Shown: positions 24,043-33,416, counted from the stretch's first letter. The stretch is DNA of 64,000 nucleotides from Caminicella sporogenes DSM 14501 (GCF_900142285.1 NZ_FRAJ01000005.1:108714-172713); one strand, 5' to 3'. A program made the numbers and translations. The notes: generated by a model from the letters alone, not told the origin.

Positions 24043-24360
24043 CTATAATATCCTTACGCTTTTTAAAATTCTAATAATTCGGTTCTTATTCCTATTATAG
24101 CAATCTTTACTTAAATTTAATGCAGCACCATAGAAACTATCATCTAAAACAAGATGTATCATATATCTGTCGTCAGTTTCTGTTATAAATAGAATTCCTT
24201 TAGTCCCATTATCTGTAATAAAATCTTTTTTCTCACAGTTTGGAGTTCCAACAGATATTTTCCCACTCTGCCCAAAAACATAAATTTGTTCTGTCTCATC
24301 GTTTTCCACATAAATCAAGATACCACTATCTGGACTAACTCCATGTTCTTTATTTGCATC
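24043..24360 (-). pseudogene. C-terminal fragment of an unrecognised protein
   Basis: The open frame begins right after an in-frame TAA with no ribosome site and reads YDANKEHGVSPDSG onward to a proper-looking C-terminus (DCYNRNKNRIIRILKSVRIL). It looks like the last 105 residues of a larger protein whose 5' part was lost at the junction with the IS-like remnant next door. Function not recognised. Confidence 0.5.
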
Positions 24361-24405
24361 ATATTATTTCAGCTCAAAAACTTTTCATTCTTTGGAATTG
24401 TGATA

Positions 24406-24582
24406 TGTCAACACTTTTTTGGACATATTTTTTCCGAACACTCTACTTTAAATCCTATGAATTTATTTGTAATTATAAGATTGCTTCTTTTACTTTGAAG
24501 TCTTCTTGTATAAATTCTTTGTCTATTAATATTATATCTTCTATTATTTATACTTTATAGAGTTCGGATTTTTGTGTCTACA
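24406..24582. mobile_element. IS3-like terminal remnant (177 bp, no transposase)
   Basis: The ends are imperfect inverted repeats starting 5'-TG: TGTCAACACTTTTTTGGACA with a later TCCGAACACTCTA on the left, and TGTAGACACAAAAATCCGAA on the right (read inward on the minus strand). ATA flanks both ends, as a 3-bp duplication would. The interior codes for nothing; this is a deleted, MITE-like copy. Confidence 0.5.
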
Positions 24583-24617
24583 ATATTAGACTAACATCAA
24601 ACACCAGTTTCAACTAA

Positions 24618-24687
24618 CTTTGAAAAGAACCACGTACGGTGATGTGAGAAGTCAGTAAACTAATTAATCATCTATCTCCTACTTAAT
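24618..24687 (+). mobile_element. Group II intron 3'-end fragment
   Basis: CACGTACGGTGATGTGAGAAG resembles the 3' half of intron domain V and the start of domain VI, and TCTCCTACTTAAT resembles the usual group II intron end. The 5' half of domain V and everything before it is missing. It overlaps the last codons of the following membrane-protein gene on the other strand. Confidence 0.5.
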
Positions 24688-24962
24688 TGTGATGTTAAAT
24701 ACTGTGCTAAAGAAAAAAAAGTCCAAAAAGATATATAAAACTTAATTTGATTATAATAAGGTATTATCATAAAGAAAGTTTTGGGAATTACGAAGAAAAG
24801 CATATACATAACAAAAATATATATAATTAAGCTAAAAATAACTTGCTTGTAAAAATTAAATCTTGACATGAATGTTTTGGCAAAATATGTTAGTGGTAGT
24901 TTAATAAAGAACATGATTATAATTGTAAGTAATGCATTAATAATTAAATCGTTTATTAACAT
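24672..24962 (-). CDS. Small hydrophobic membrane protein, probably truncated
   Basis: 96 aa with three membrane segments (LINDLIINALLTIIIMFFIKLPLTYF; QVIFSLIIYIFVMYMLFFVIP; YISFWTFFSLAQYL). ATG at 24962 follows GAAGGGGA by eight bases. Function not recognised. The last residues (SQLSRR) and the stop codon lie within the group II intron fragment on the opposite strand, so the natural C-terminus has probably been replaced. Confidence 0.5.
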   Translation of the reverse strand: MLINDLIINALLTIIIMFFIKLPLTYFAKTFMSRFNFYKQVIFSLIIYIFVMYMLFFVIPKTFFMIIPYYNQIKFYISFWTFFSLAQYLTSQLSRR

Positions 24963-25065
24963 AAAAAAATCCCCTTCTTTAACATAATTAAACATTATTT
25001 ATAATTATTACATAAAAAACAGGATAGTCATTCTTTTTAAAAACCTAAAATTTTCCAATTAAATC

Positions 25066-25150
25066 ATGTCACAGGTACGGCTTAGGTTTAGTCAAGAGCC
25101 ATTTAGGAATATATTTTAGGTACGATTATTTTTATATTAATTTCTGTGAC
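25066..25150. repeat. Short element bounded by TGTCACAG / CTGTGACA
   Basis: An 80-odd base stretch bounded by an 8-bp perfect inverted repeat, with internal partial repeats (GGTACGGCTTAGG and TTTAGGTACG). It looks like the remains of a small transposable element. The surrounding 24963-25190 region has no gene. Confidence 0.35.
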
Positions 25151-25190
25151 ACTTTTATTTAAATAAAAAATCCTTTCTTAATAACAGTTC

Positions 25191-25330
25191 CTATAAGGGC
25201 GATAATCCTAAAGCCTTTACTCCTTTTTTAGCCATTTGACCTCTTATAATAAGGTCACTGCTGAAACTTTTTAAATCGTTTTTGTCTAGTAAACCTTCTT
25301 GAATAGTTTTGTTTAAAAGTCCTTCATACT
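25191..25330 (-). pseudogene. Transposase-like fragment
   Basis: A 45-codon open stretch between stops ending DLIIRGQMAKKGVKALGLSPL then TAG. It has the look of a transposase segment, but the family could not be named and there is no start codon. From 25331 to 25465 nothing is recognisable. Confidence 0.35.
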
Positions 25331-25465
25331 ATATAGGTATTTTGTTCTTTTTATTTTTAATACTTAAGATACAAATTCACATGCTTTCATAGGAGTGTTT
25401 GGTCTGAATGTGTCGTCTAAATAGTAAAATTTTTACAGATAATAAATATTTTCTTCATAAAAAAA

Positions 25466-25510
25466 TAAAAACCTTCGTCAAAAAAACACTATTTTTGTCG
25501 AAAGTTTTTC
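25466..25510 (-). terminator. Terminator after the Rpn-type pseudogene
   Basis: Minus strand AAAAACTTTCGACAAAAA / near-complementary TTTTTGACGAAGGTTTTT (two mismatches), then a T-run. Starts about 37 bases after the pseudogene stop. Confidence 0.7.
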
Positions 25511-25545
25511 ATCTATAATACTTTTCCACTGGTTAAAATCCTCTA

Positions 25546-26110
25546 ATGTTTTTCTTTTTCAACTTCTTCCTTTATCTTCATTACTTCTTCATAACTTATA
25601 CCTGCTCCCTCTACAACTATTTTTAAATCTACTCCCATTTTTATTAGATTTTTTACTACTTCATATTTCCCTTCTATTCTCCCTTTTATTAGCCCTTCTT
25701 CTCTTCCTTTTCTTTCTCTATATTTAAATTCTTCTTCTAATTTTCTTCCTAAATTGCTTAAAGAGTGTATTTTAATATTTACTCCCTATACATTTAGAAT
25801 AGAAGTTTATAACCTTTTTCTCCAATAGAAAACATTTTATGTGTTTCTATACTAAGTATTCTGATTTTTATTATCACACTTTATAAGTTCTATCATTCTA
25901 ATAAAATAATTATACACTTCTGTACTTTTATTAAACATATTTTCCAATTTTTCTTTCCCACTTTCTAAAACATCATTTTCTAAAAACTCTTCATTAAAGA
26001 TAAGTGCTAAAGAATATTGCCTTTGCAAAGCTACATTTAACATTTGTTTTCCTGCATTTTCTTCTCCATCAACACGACTGTCTCCACATATGTTGTGGCG
26101 AAGATATGAT
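25546..26110 (-). pseudogene. Rpn-family (PD-(D/E)XK recombination-promoting nuclease) remnant
   Basis: Reading the minus strand gives the C-terminal pattern of Rpn/transposase_31 proteins: LGRKLEEEFKYRERKGREEG, then GRIEGKYEVVKNLIKMGVD and GAGISYEEVMKIKEEVEKE. Upstream, in the same direction, is DSRVDGEENAGKQ, then NVALQRQYSLALIFNEEFL. Several in-frame stops and shifts separate the two parts, and the N-terminal nuclease motifs are missing. Intact members act as DNA endonucleases that promote recA-independent recombination. Dead copy. Confidence 0.55.
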
Positions 26111-26273
26111 ATTAATATTCAAAATAATGGGGTTTTGTATAATAGTATCCCCTTTAAATCCCCTTCTTATTAACATAAAATATTTATAGTATTTTTTTGT
26201 TTCTGCTCAGCAACAGGTAATAAATATAATAAGCTTAATCTTTGTCTAATTACTGACATAAATCCAATTAGCA

Positions 26274-26621
26274 CTAGACACCAAAATGAATCATATATTT
26301 ATTCTCCAGTTTTGCTTTTCTGATTAGTTTTAACAACTCCATAAGGCTATAATCTTGTTTAATTCTGGGATCATTAGAAACTATAGTTTCTAATATTGAT
26401 AATGATTCGGGTGGTATTAATGTAACTCCATGTCGAGCTAAAGACATATTAGGACTGTTCAGGTCACCAAAATATGTTTTCATTTTACTTAATTCTTCCC
26501 ACCAATCATCAATATAAATATCATCATCAATTGTTACACAATTATATTTTTCTGGTTCATATTTGATATATTCCTTATTCTTATCTATCTTGTCAATAAT
26601 TCCAAATTCAATAGGAGTCAA
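26274..26621 (-). CDS. Uncharacterised 115-aa acidic protein
   Basis: Not recognised. The start is TTG at 26621, seven bases after a perfect AAGGAGG, and the frame is clean, so the gene looks translated despite its setting among pseudogenes. It is acidic, with DDDIYIDDWWEELSKMKTYFGD in the middle and a helical C-terminus (IKQDYSLMELLKLIRKAKLENKYMI). No signal peptide or membrane segment. It could be an immunity or anti-toxin type protein by size and charge, but nothing supports that directly. Confidence 0.6.
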   Translation of the reverse strand: MTPIEFGIIDKIDKNKEYIKYEPEKYNCVTIDDDIYIDDWWEELSKMKTYFGDLNSPNMSLARHGVTLIPPESLSILETIVSNDPRIKQDYSLMELLKLIRKAKLENKYMIHFGV

Positions 26622-26689
26622 TCTATCACCTCCTTGATAGAAATCTTATCTAAAAGTTTTCATCTACTCATCCTACTAACACTTCATTT

Positions 26690-26898
26690 TCTATTAAGAT
26701 AATCTTTATTTGTAATTATTACAAAATCAGCATCTAATATTTCATCATATTTATACACTTGAAACCATACTTCACCTTTAAACATTTCTTGAAGAATATC
26801 TTAAACATATCCTTTAAATATAAGTAAAGATCATCTGCTGTCTTTAATTCTTCTCCTGTTATCATTTGTCTTAATACTTCTTTTGATAATGTGCTCAT
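26690..26898 (-). pseudogene. IS256/Mutator-type transposase N-terminal remnant
   Basis: Reads MSTLSKEVLRQMITGEELKT then ADDLYLYLKDMFK, the usual opening of IS256-family transposases, followed by a frameshift into QEMFKGEVWFQVYKYDE and a stop near 26690. Most of the transposase, including the DDE residues, is absent. The 5' side abuts a group II intron fragment. Confidence 0.5.
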
Positions 26899-26914
26899 AA
26901 AACCTCACGATGTA

Positions 26915-26999
26915 GAGCATTGCCTTTGGCTAGTAGTTGGCACAGTCACCCTCCCACAATAGACTTTCACCACCTAGTTGCTGTGCATGCCCGGCACAC
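26915..26999 (-). mobile_element. Group II intron 5'-end fragment, inserted after a terminator
   Basis: The minus strand begins GTGTGCCGGGCATGC at 26999, matching the conserved 5' end of bacterial group II introns (GTGYG), followed by GGTGGTGAAAGTC-type domain I sequence, and is cut off near 26915 by the IS256-like remnant. It starts within two bases of the T-run of the lipoprotein gene's terminator, the insertion habit of class C introns. The intron's reverse transcriptase and 3' end are missing on this strand. Confidence 0.55.
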
Positions 27000-27000
27000 T

Positions 27001-27036
27001 TAAAAAAAGACACTTGCTAAATTAGCAAATACCAAA
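27001..27036 (-). terminator. Terminator after the DUF4829-type lipoprotein (repeated sequence, copy B)
   Basis: Minus strand GGTATTTGCT-AATTT-AGCAAGTGTC then TTTTTTT; paired fully with G-U wobbles. Near-identical to 13923-13954. Directly followed by the group II intron 5' end. Confidence 0.75.
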
Positions 27037-27073
27037 AATTTATTTTACTTACTTTATTCTTAGTTTTAAAACT

Positions 27074-28360
27074 CTATGGTCCAGTTCCTATTCCACTAAT
27101 TCTCCAACCTATAGCTTCAACTTCTTTTTTCAGACTAATAAATCTAGGCTGATTTCCATTATCATGAGTTATTTCTTTTTTAAAATTAAAATCTACAATT
27201 ACCATATATTCTAATGTCCCTTCAGGGATAAATTCCCCTTCCATTTTCTTTATTTTCTTAAGCTTTACACTTTTAATATTATTATCGCTAAATCCATCAT
27301 TAAATAATTTATGATTATCCATATTTGATGAAAGATATTTACATAATGATTTTCTAGTCATACAAGCATATATCATTTTTTTATCATGTTCATTCAACGC
27401 CTTAAAATATTCCTCAATAATTTCTTCTGGTTCTTTTTTTGATAAATAAATATCTAATTCATCATTATAGTCAATATAATTTTTTATCCAATCATCCCAC
27501 TCCATATTAGTTATATCTTCAATACTTTTTCTATTTAATGAACATGCAAACGAGTCATGCCTTCCTGCATCTATATATGCTCCTATAATTTTATCTTGAT
27601 ACTTTAAAATTATTCCCCTTGCATCCATTCTCGGTTTCAAAAACTCAGGAAGAGGTTCCCTCAATCTGTATATTTCTACTTTAATTGTTTTTCCTAAATA
27701 TTTGCTAAAATCTAAACCTATTTCCTTAGATAATTCATTATTATATGCCCAATATATTTTTATAGGAAATTCTCCTGCCTGATGTTTTAAATTGTCAGGT
27801 AACGTTTCAGTTAAAGTATTAATTTTATAGTCAACAGTCCAATTGTATTTATTAAATAATTCGTTAACTTTTGCTTCAATATTTGTATCATAATTTTCAT
27901 ACCGGAGCAGATTATCTATATACCTAAACAAATCAAAACTAGGAGCTAATTTTTTACCATTAATATCTATATATCCAACTTCTTGAACATAGTCATAATC
28001 ATATAATAATTCTTTCACCTCTCCATTTACTTTATATAAAAGAATTTTATTATCTTTGTATTGTCCACATCTTTCTACCATCTCTTCAGTATTAGATTCT
28101 TTGCTTTTAGCAACCATTGAAACAATAGACTGTATAATTCTCTTATCACTAGAAACAAACATCTTTTTATCTCTACATAATATCTCAAGTTTCTCTACAT
28201 TCTTTAAAAGTTTTTCAATATTCAATTCACCATTTCTATATTGACTTTCATCAAAATTTTCTAAAGGCATCTCTCTTTTTTCTACTTTCTGAACTTCACA
28301 GCCTGCAACTATTAATGAAAATATGATACATATTATAAAAAAACATATTTTCCTATTCAA
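27074..28360 (-). CDS. Lipoprotein with a DUF4829/DUF4830-like C-terminal domain
   Basis: 428 aa. Lipoprotein signal peptide (CFFIICIIFSLIVAGCEVQ, lipobox VAGC near residue 20). The middle part contains DNLKHQAGEFPIKIYWAYNNELSKEIGLDF and EPLPEFLKPRMDARGIILKY; the C-terminal part EPEEIIEEYFKALNEHDKKMIYACMT through EAIGWRISGIGTGP matches the DUF4829 pattern found in clostridial lipoproteins. Start is TTG at 28360, ten bases after GAGGAG. Exported and membrane-anchored; role unknown. It is the last intact gene before the debris zone. Confidence 0.75.
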   Translation of the reverse strand: MNRKICFFIICIIFSLIVAGCEVQKVEKREMPLENFDESQYRNGELNIEKLLKNVEKLEILCRDKKMFVSSDKRIIQSIVSMVAKSKESNTEEMVERCGQYKDNKILLYKVNGEVKELLYDYDYVQEVGYIDINGKKLAPSFDLFRYIDNLLRYENYDTNIEAKVNELFNKYNWTVDYKINTLTETLPDNLKHQAGEFPIKIYWAYNNELSKEIGLDFSKYLGKTIKVEIYRLREPLPEFLKPRMDARGIILKYQDKIIGAYIDAGRHDSFACSLNRKSIEDITNMEWDDWIKNYIDYNDELDIYLSKKEPEEIIEEYFKALNEHDKKMIYACMTRKSLCKYLSSNMDNHKLFNDGFSDNNIKSVKLKKIKKMEGEFIPEGTLEYMVIVDFNFKKEITHDNGNQPRFISLKKEVEAIGWRISGIGTGP

Positions 28361-28526
28361 ACAAATCCCACTCCTCTCGTAAAATTATACAAATTATCAC
28401 TAGTGTTCATTAATTTAAAAATATTTCCATTGACTTTTCATTGACTTTTAAACTATAAGATGTTCTAAACTGGTAATAATAAAAAAATACATTATGGAAT
28501 ATTATACCAATGAATATGGTTAAAAA

Positions 28527-28546
28527 ATCCCCGCAGGGGAATGATT
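28527..28546 (-). terminator. Terminator after the DUF3800 pseudogene
   Basis: Minus strand TCCCC-TGC-GGGGA followed by TTTTTT, 33 bases past the stop. Confidence 0.7.
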
Positions 28547-28578
28547 TTGGATTTATATGGAATCAAAATATTTCTATT

Positions 28579-29100
28579 TTATCCACTAAACAATAGTTCC
28601 CAAGTAAAATTTTCTTTGTTAATCAGTATAGTAATTTTGTATTTTAAAAATCTTCTTATACCATTAGCTACATCATTACAACACGGATCCATATCATATT
28701 TTTGATTATTTTCATTTTTAAGATCATCCTCCCCTATACTTGCAATATGCCAAAATGCTTTAGCTTTATTATCATAACTTGGTTTTGCATCAAAATAAAT
28801 AAATTTATTAAATAAATTAGGTCTATTATCCTTATAATTCAACTCTATTTGAAAAATGCTATATATATCATTGAAAAACTCATTTAAATCTTCATATAAC
28901 TTTATTTTAGCATTTGAAATTTTAGTCCACTTAACTTCTTTCTATTTTTGAATTAATGCTATACCTTCTCTTATAATATTTCTAATATCTTCATATATAT
29001 CTTTCTTTTTTTCTTTTGGACATTGCAATGCACCTAATACCATGACATCTGAATTATCTCTAGGCAAATGACAACTTTCATCACAATATACGTAATACAA
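28579..29100 (-). pseudogene. DUF3800-family protein interrupted by an amber stop
   Basis: A TTG at 29100, eight bases after AAAGGAG, opens a frame reading YYVYCDESCHLPRDNSDVM then VLGALQCPKEKKKD, the DUF3800 (RNase H-like) opening with the acidic CDES motif. After codon 53 it meets TAG (ALIQK-stop-KEVKWTKIS) and then continues in the same frame through FIYFDAKPSYDNKAKAFWH to a stop at 28579. The single in-frame stop before the conserved KWTKIS motif makes it a pseudogene, unless the stop is read through. DUF3800 genes are frequent on mobile and defence islands. Confidence 0.7.
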
Positions 29101-29205
29101 ATTTTATCTCTCCTTTAGTAAATCTCAATTCATATTATACCATATATTGTATATATTTCCAATATAATCACTTATGAATTTGACAAATTATTATTTTTTC
29201 CAACA

Positions 29206-29246
29206 TAAAAGTAATCTCTATATGAAAAAACAGAGATTACTTTTAA
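29206..29246 (-). terminator. Terminator of the restriction-modification operon
   Basis: 12-bp stem AAAGTAATCTCT / AGAGATTACTTT with a 12-base loop and a short T-tract on the minus strand, 31 bases after the last gene. Confidence 0.7.
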
Positions 29247-29276
29247 TAGTATTTTATTATTTAACTTTTCATTCAG

Positions 29277-29987
29277 TCATCTATTATTCAAGTTGGTATA
29301 ATCTGCTCTAAAATAAACTTTGTAATCACTAATTTTAAAATCATACTCTTTAAGAAGTTTTATTATTAAATTTCGTATAGCGTTTCCACTTTGATTAGTT
29401 TCTATATAAATCTTATCTCCAATTTTTCTAGGCTTTCTCATTGAATTAGGATTAACAGAAAAATATTTTTTCTTTTTGCCGTTCATTGTATCATTATTCT
29501 CAAAAGACATAAATTTCTTTTCATCTATAGCCATAAGCAGTTCACAAGTTTTTACTAATACATCCTTCCACGTACTAGCTTCAATAACATGATTTTCATT
29601 CAGTTTAAAACCAAATGGTCTTTTATGGGTAAAATTTTCATATAAGGTATGTTCAATTTTATTATCTACTAAATATTCATTATAGTTAGGTATTGTTCTT
29701 CTTTCAATTTCTTCATCTGTTTCTTCATTTATTTGAATTTCCTCTACTTCAAGTAAAGATATTATTTCCTCTATCTTATTTTCATAGTAATGAGCATTTT
29801 CTGCTATATCTTTATAGATATTTACTCTTTGAAAATCTCTATTTGAGACAGCTGAATTCATTTTATCTCCAAATACTTCTATTGTATCGTTAATAACTGT
29901 CCTAAGCAATTCCAAACTTTCTGATATATCGATAGCCTTATCTGGACATTCTTCTTTTATTTTTTCAATAAAATATTTTAATTCCAT
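29277..29987 (-). CDS. Uncharacterised 236-aa protein, last gene of the type I R-M operon
   Basis: Not assigned to a named family. Residues 1-85 are helical, ending in a glutamate-rich linker (EVEEIQINEETDEEIERR). Residues about 110-236 form a separate domain: FTHKRPFGFKLNENHVIEASTWKDVLVKTCELLMAID, then NGKKKKYFSVNPNSMRKPRKIGDKIYIETNQSGNAI and a final RNLIIKLLKEYDFKISDYKVYF. The pattern (F-F-L-N followed by a sigma-W-K-D-V-L helix) resembles a small winged domain seen by recollection in proteins linked to restriction and other defence genes. ATG at 29987 follows GGGGGGA. It lies 50 bases after hsdR and before the operon terminator, so it belongs to the R-M unit. Confidence 0.75.
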   Translation of the reverse strand: MELKYFIEKIKEECPDKAIDISESLELLRTVINDTIEVFGDKMNSAVSNRDFQRVNIYKDIAENAHYYENKIEEIISLLEVEEIQINEETDEEIERRTIPNYNEYLVDNKIEHTLYENFTHKRPFGFKLNENHVIEASTWKDVLVKTCELLMAIDEKKFMSFENNDTMNGKKKKYFSVNPNSMRKPRKIGDKIYIETNQSGNAIRNLIIKLLKEYDFKISDYKVYFRADYTNLNNR

Positions 29988-30037
29988 GGTTTATCCCCCC
30001 GTTTAGTTCAATCTCAACATATTTAATTAAATACTTC

Positions 30038-33000
30038 TTAAGCCTTATAATCTTCCTTTTCTTCAGCTGCTATTTCATATTCTTTATCATTTATATCATA
30101 AGCACTTATATTTCCACACATTAATTCTGCTTGTTTCATAACTACTTCAAGAGCATGTTTTGTTTGTTCTGGTGGATAATTGTATTTTTTAAGTAATCTT
30201 TTTATGATTCTTCTCATCCCAGCTTGAGCACTTTTTTTAATGCTCCAGTCAATTGTAATATTCTTTCTAATGGCTACTGTTAGTTCATGGGCAATTTTTT
30301 TAAGGGTTTCATCATTTATAAATTTTCTTACTGCATCATCTACAGTTAGTGCATCATAAAAAGCTATTTCATCTTCTGTAAGTCCTAAATCTTTTTCTTG
30401 CTCACGCATCTCTTTCATTTCTTTAGCCATTCTAATAAGCTCTTCGATAACTTCTGCGTTTGTTATTGCTTGGTTTCTATATTTATTTAATGCCTTCTTT
30501 AGCTTTTCAGAGAACTTCTCTGATTTAACAAGATTTCGTTTCTCCATTGTTTTGATATTACCTTCAAGAAGTCTTTTAAGTATTTCAACCGCAAGATTTT
30601 TATATTTTATTTGACGCACTTCTTCTAAAAATTCTTCAGATAAAATAGAAACCTCAGGCCTTTGAAGTCCTAATGCATCAAATACATCTATAACTTCTTG
30701 AGATATGATTGACCTTTCAAACATCTGATTTACTCTCATATCAATTTCTTTTTTAGAAAGAGACTTTTTACCTTTAACATCTAACTTTGCCAAACTTACC
30801 TTTACTGCTTTAAAATAACTTACTTCAAGGGCATGTTTTTTCCCTTCATCGGTAGCAGCACATAAAGCATGGGCCTTTGCCAATTCTGTAGCAACTTTTT
30901 TAAATCTCTTTTGTTCTTTTTCTGGTAAACCTAGTACAAAATTCATTCCACTTGTAATAGCTCTAATCCTTTCAGCTTGAGAGCTTCCCATATAACCTGA
31001 GTAGTTAAGACCATGTAGCATGTCACGTAAAATTTCAAGCTTTTCAAGCATAATAGAAATAGCTACAGATGTATCAATACCTGTATTCTTTTTATCACTG
31101 TCTGTATATTCTTTTAAAGCCTTCTTTAAACTTTCAAGAATACCTATGTAATCAACTACTACTCCACCTGACTTGTCTTTAAATACCCTGTTTACCCTTG
31201 CTATTGCCTGCATTAGATTATGACCCTTCATAGGTTTATCTATATACATAGTATGCATAGAAGGAACATCAAAACCTGTAAGCCACATATCTCTAACTAT
31301 CACGATTTTTAGTTCATCATTTACATCCTTCATTCTTTTAGCTAGAGTATCCCTTCTTTGTTTTCCACCTATATGTTTTTGAAGTTTTTCATTATCACCG
31401 GCTCCACCAGTAATGACAACTTTTATTTTCCCTTTATTTACATCATCACTATGCCACTCAGGTCTTAGCTTTACAATCTCATCGTATAAATCTACACAAA
31501 TTCTACGGCTCATACATACAATCATAGCTTTACCATCAATAGTTTTAGATTTTTCTTCAAAGTGATTAACAATGTCCTCAGCAAGCTTTTTTATTCTATT
31601 TGGAGAACCTACTATTGCTTCAAGTCTCGACCATTTACTTTTATATTTTTCCTTTTCTTCCTGTTCCTGTCCTTCAGTTATCTCTTCAAATTCTTCATCT
31701 ATTTTTTTAAGTTCTTCATCATCGGTTTCTAGCTTTATAATTCTATTTTCATAATAAATTTTAACAGTAGCTCCATCTTCGACAGCCCTTGTCATATCAT
31801 ATATATCAATATAATCTCCAAATACTGCAGGAGTTGACTTATCTTCAAATTCTATTGGAGTTCCTGTAAATCCTATAAAAGAGGCGTTAGGAAGAGCGTC
31901 TCTTACATATTTGGCAAATCCGTATTTTACATCTCCTGTTTTTGTATTTGTTTTAGCTTGCAAACCATATTGACTTCTATGGGCTTCGTCAGCTATAACT
32001 ATAACGTTTCTTCTATCGGTTAAACATGGCATATCTCCTTCTTCAGGCTTAAACTTTTGAATAGTGGTAAATATTATTCCACCGGATTCCCTTTCATTTA
32101 ATAAATCAAACAATCCATTAATCACTTTAGAATTAGACTTGGCATTTCTTTCTTTCTGTTCTTCTGTAAGTTTTCTTACATCAGCCTGTACAGGAGTTTG
32201 CCTCAATATATCCGAAGATTTGCTAAAGGTTGTATATAACTGGTCATCCAAATCATTTCTATCAGTAATGACTACAATAGTTGGATTATTAAAGTGTTTT
32301 ACCAGCTGAGCAGCATAAAATACCATTGTAAGGCTTTTTCCAGAACCTTGTGTATGCCATATTACCCCTATTTTTCTATCTCCCTCTTCACTAATTGCAA
32401 CTTTTGTCTTTTCAACAGCTTTTTTTACGGCAAAATACTGATGATATGCTGCAAGAATTTTTATAATAGTCTTTTTTTGTCCTATTTTATTACCGTCCCT
32501 GTCATAATCATCTTCCTTGGATTCTTGAAACAATATAAAGTTTTCTATTATATCAAGTAGCCTTTCTTTACTAAGCATACCTTTTATCATAACTTCATAT
32601 TGGGGAACATCTAATGGTTCAATTTTTTCACCGTCTATACTCCTCCAATTCATAAACCTTTCAAAGTTTGAAGTTATTGTTCCTGCTTTAGCATTAATTC
32701 CATCGGAAAGAATACAAAAAGCATTATAATTAAATAATGAAGGAATATCCCTTTTATATGTTTGTATTTGATTATAAGCGTTTTCAATACCTACATTTTC
32801 ATCTGAAGCTGATTTCAGCTCAACCACTACAAAGGGTATACCATTTATAAATATAATAATATCAGGTCTTCTTTCTTCATTTTCAAATACAGTAAATTGA
32901 TTTACTACTAAGAACTCATTTCTATCAGGATTTTTAAAATCTATAATCTGTGCATTTTTTGTTCTGTTTAATCCCTTTTCCCTAATTGGAACTTCTATTC

Positions 33001-33295
33001 CCTCTACAAGAAGTTTATGAAAATATCGATTGTTTTCTTCTAGTAATGGACTGTTGAAAGTTATTATTTTTCTATAGGCTTCTTCTATAGCATCATCAGG
33101 CAAATCTCTATTTAGTCTAAATAATGCATCCCTTACCCTTTGCTCTAGTATTACATCACGATAATCTTTTCTTTCTGGAGAATCTCCATCGTAAGCAATA
33201 TCAGGACCATATTTATATTCGTATCCTAACTCCATTAATAGCTCTATAAAGGCTTCTTCCAATGCTGATTCATTGAAATTTATGTATGAAATCAA
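30038..33295 (-). CDS. hsdR: Type I restriction endonuclease, motor/nuclease subunit HsdR
   Basis: 1085 aa. N-terminal PD-(D/E)XK nuclease with [22 protein letters not shown] near residue 160. Superfamily 2 translocase with Walker [16 protein letters not shown] box [12 protein letters not shown], motif [15 protein letters not shown] and motif [12 protein letters not shown]. The C-terminal region is helical and binds the methylase core. The start is taken as TTG at 33295, which follows AAAGGGGGAG; the earlier frame from 33322 would place that site inside the gene. With HsdM and HsdS it cuts unmethylated DNA far from its target after ATP-driven translocation. Separated from hsdS by a cluster of short inverted repeats. 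Confidence 0.95.
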   Translation of the reverse strand: MISYINFNESALEEAFIELLMELGYEYKYGPDIAYDGDSPERKDYRDVILEQRVRDALFRLNRDLPDDAIEEAYRKIITFNSPLLEENNRYFHKLLVEGIEVPIREKGLNRTKNAQIIDFKNPDRNEFLVVNQFTVFENEERRPDIIIFINGIPFVVVELKSASDENVGIENAYNQIQTYKRDIPSLFNYNAFCILSDGINAKAGTITSNFERFMNWRSIDGEKIEPLDVPQYEVMIKGMLSKERLLDIIENFILFQESKEDDYDRDGNKIGQKKTIIKILAAYHQYFAVKKAVEKTKVAISEEGDRKIGVIWHTQGSGKSLTMVFYAAQLVKHFNNPTIVVITDRNDLDDQLYTTFSKSSDILRQTPVQADVRKLTEEQKERNAKSNSKVINGLFDLLNERESGGIIFTTIQKFKPEEGDMPCLTDRRNVIVIADEAHRSQYGLQAKTNTKTGDVKYGFAKYVRDALPNASFIGFTGTPIEFEDKSTPAVFGDYIDIYDMTRAVEDGATVKIYYENRIIKLETDDEELKKIDEEFEEITEGQEQEEKEKYKSKWSRLEAIVGSPNRIKKLAEDIVNHFEEKSKTIDGKAMIVCMSRRICVDLYDEIVKLRPEWHSDDVNKGKIKVVITGGAGDNEKLQKHIGGKQRRDTLAKRMKDVNDELKIVIVRDMWLTGFDVPSMHTMYIDKPMKGHNLMQAIARVNRVFKDKSGGVVVDYIGILESLKKALKEYTDSDKKNTGIDTSVAISIMLEKLEILRDMLHGLNYSGYMGSSQAERIRAITSGMNFVLGLPEKEQKRFKKVATELAKAHALCAATDEGKKHALEVSYFKAVKVSLAKLDVKGKKSLSKKEIDMRVNQMFERSIISQEVIDVFDALGLQRPEVSILSEEFLEEVRQIKYKNLAVEILKRLLEGNIKTMEKRNLVKSEKFSEKLKKALNKYRNQAITNAEVIEELIRMAKEMKEMREQEKDLGLTEDEIAFYDALTVDDAVRKFINDETLKKIAHELTVAIRKNITIDWSIKKSAQAGMRRIIKRLLKKYNYPPEQTKHALEVVMKQAELMCGNISAYDINDKEYEIAAEEKEDYKA

Positions 33296-33317
33296 TATAG
33301 CTCCCCCTTTCAACCTG

Positions 33318-33416
33318 AACAATTGAGAATTGAAAATTGAGAATTGAGAATTAAAATCCTTTTTTCGTCATTCTCAATTATTTATTTTCCATTCTCAATT
33401 CTTAATTCTCAATTAT
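33318..33416. repeat. Cluster of ATTGAGAATT direct and inverted repeats between hsdS and hsdR
   Basis: At 33318-33354 the unit (A)ATTGAGAATT or a variant occurs three to four times in tandem; at 33370-33416 its reverse complement (ATTCTCAATT) occurs three times. The two halves can fold into a long hairpin around TCCTTTTTTCG. The last unit contains the TGA stop codon of hsdS. Confidence 0.75.

Noticed and set aside
24043..29100. Prophage remnant
   Set aside because: No phage structural, integrase or lysis genes; all recognisable pieces are IS, intron, Rpn or DUF3800 debris.
33318..33416. CRISPR array
   Set aside because: Units are about 11 bases, some inverted, without regular spacers or cas genes.
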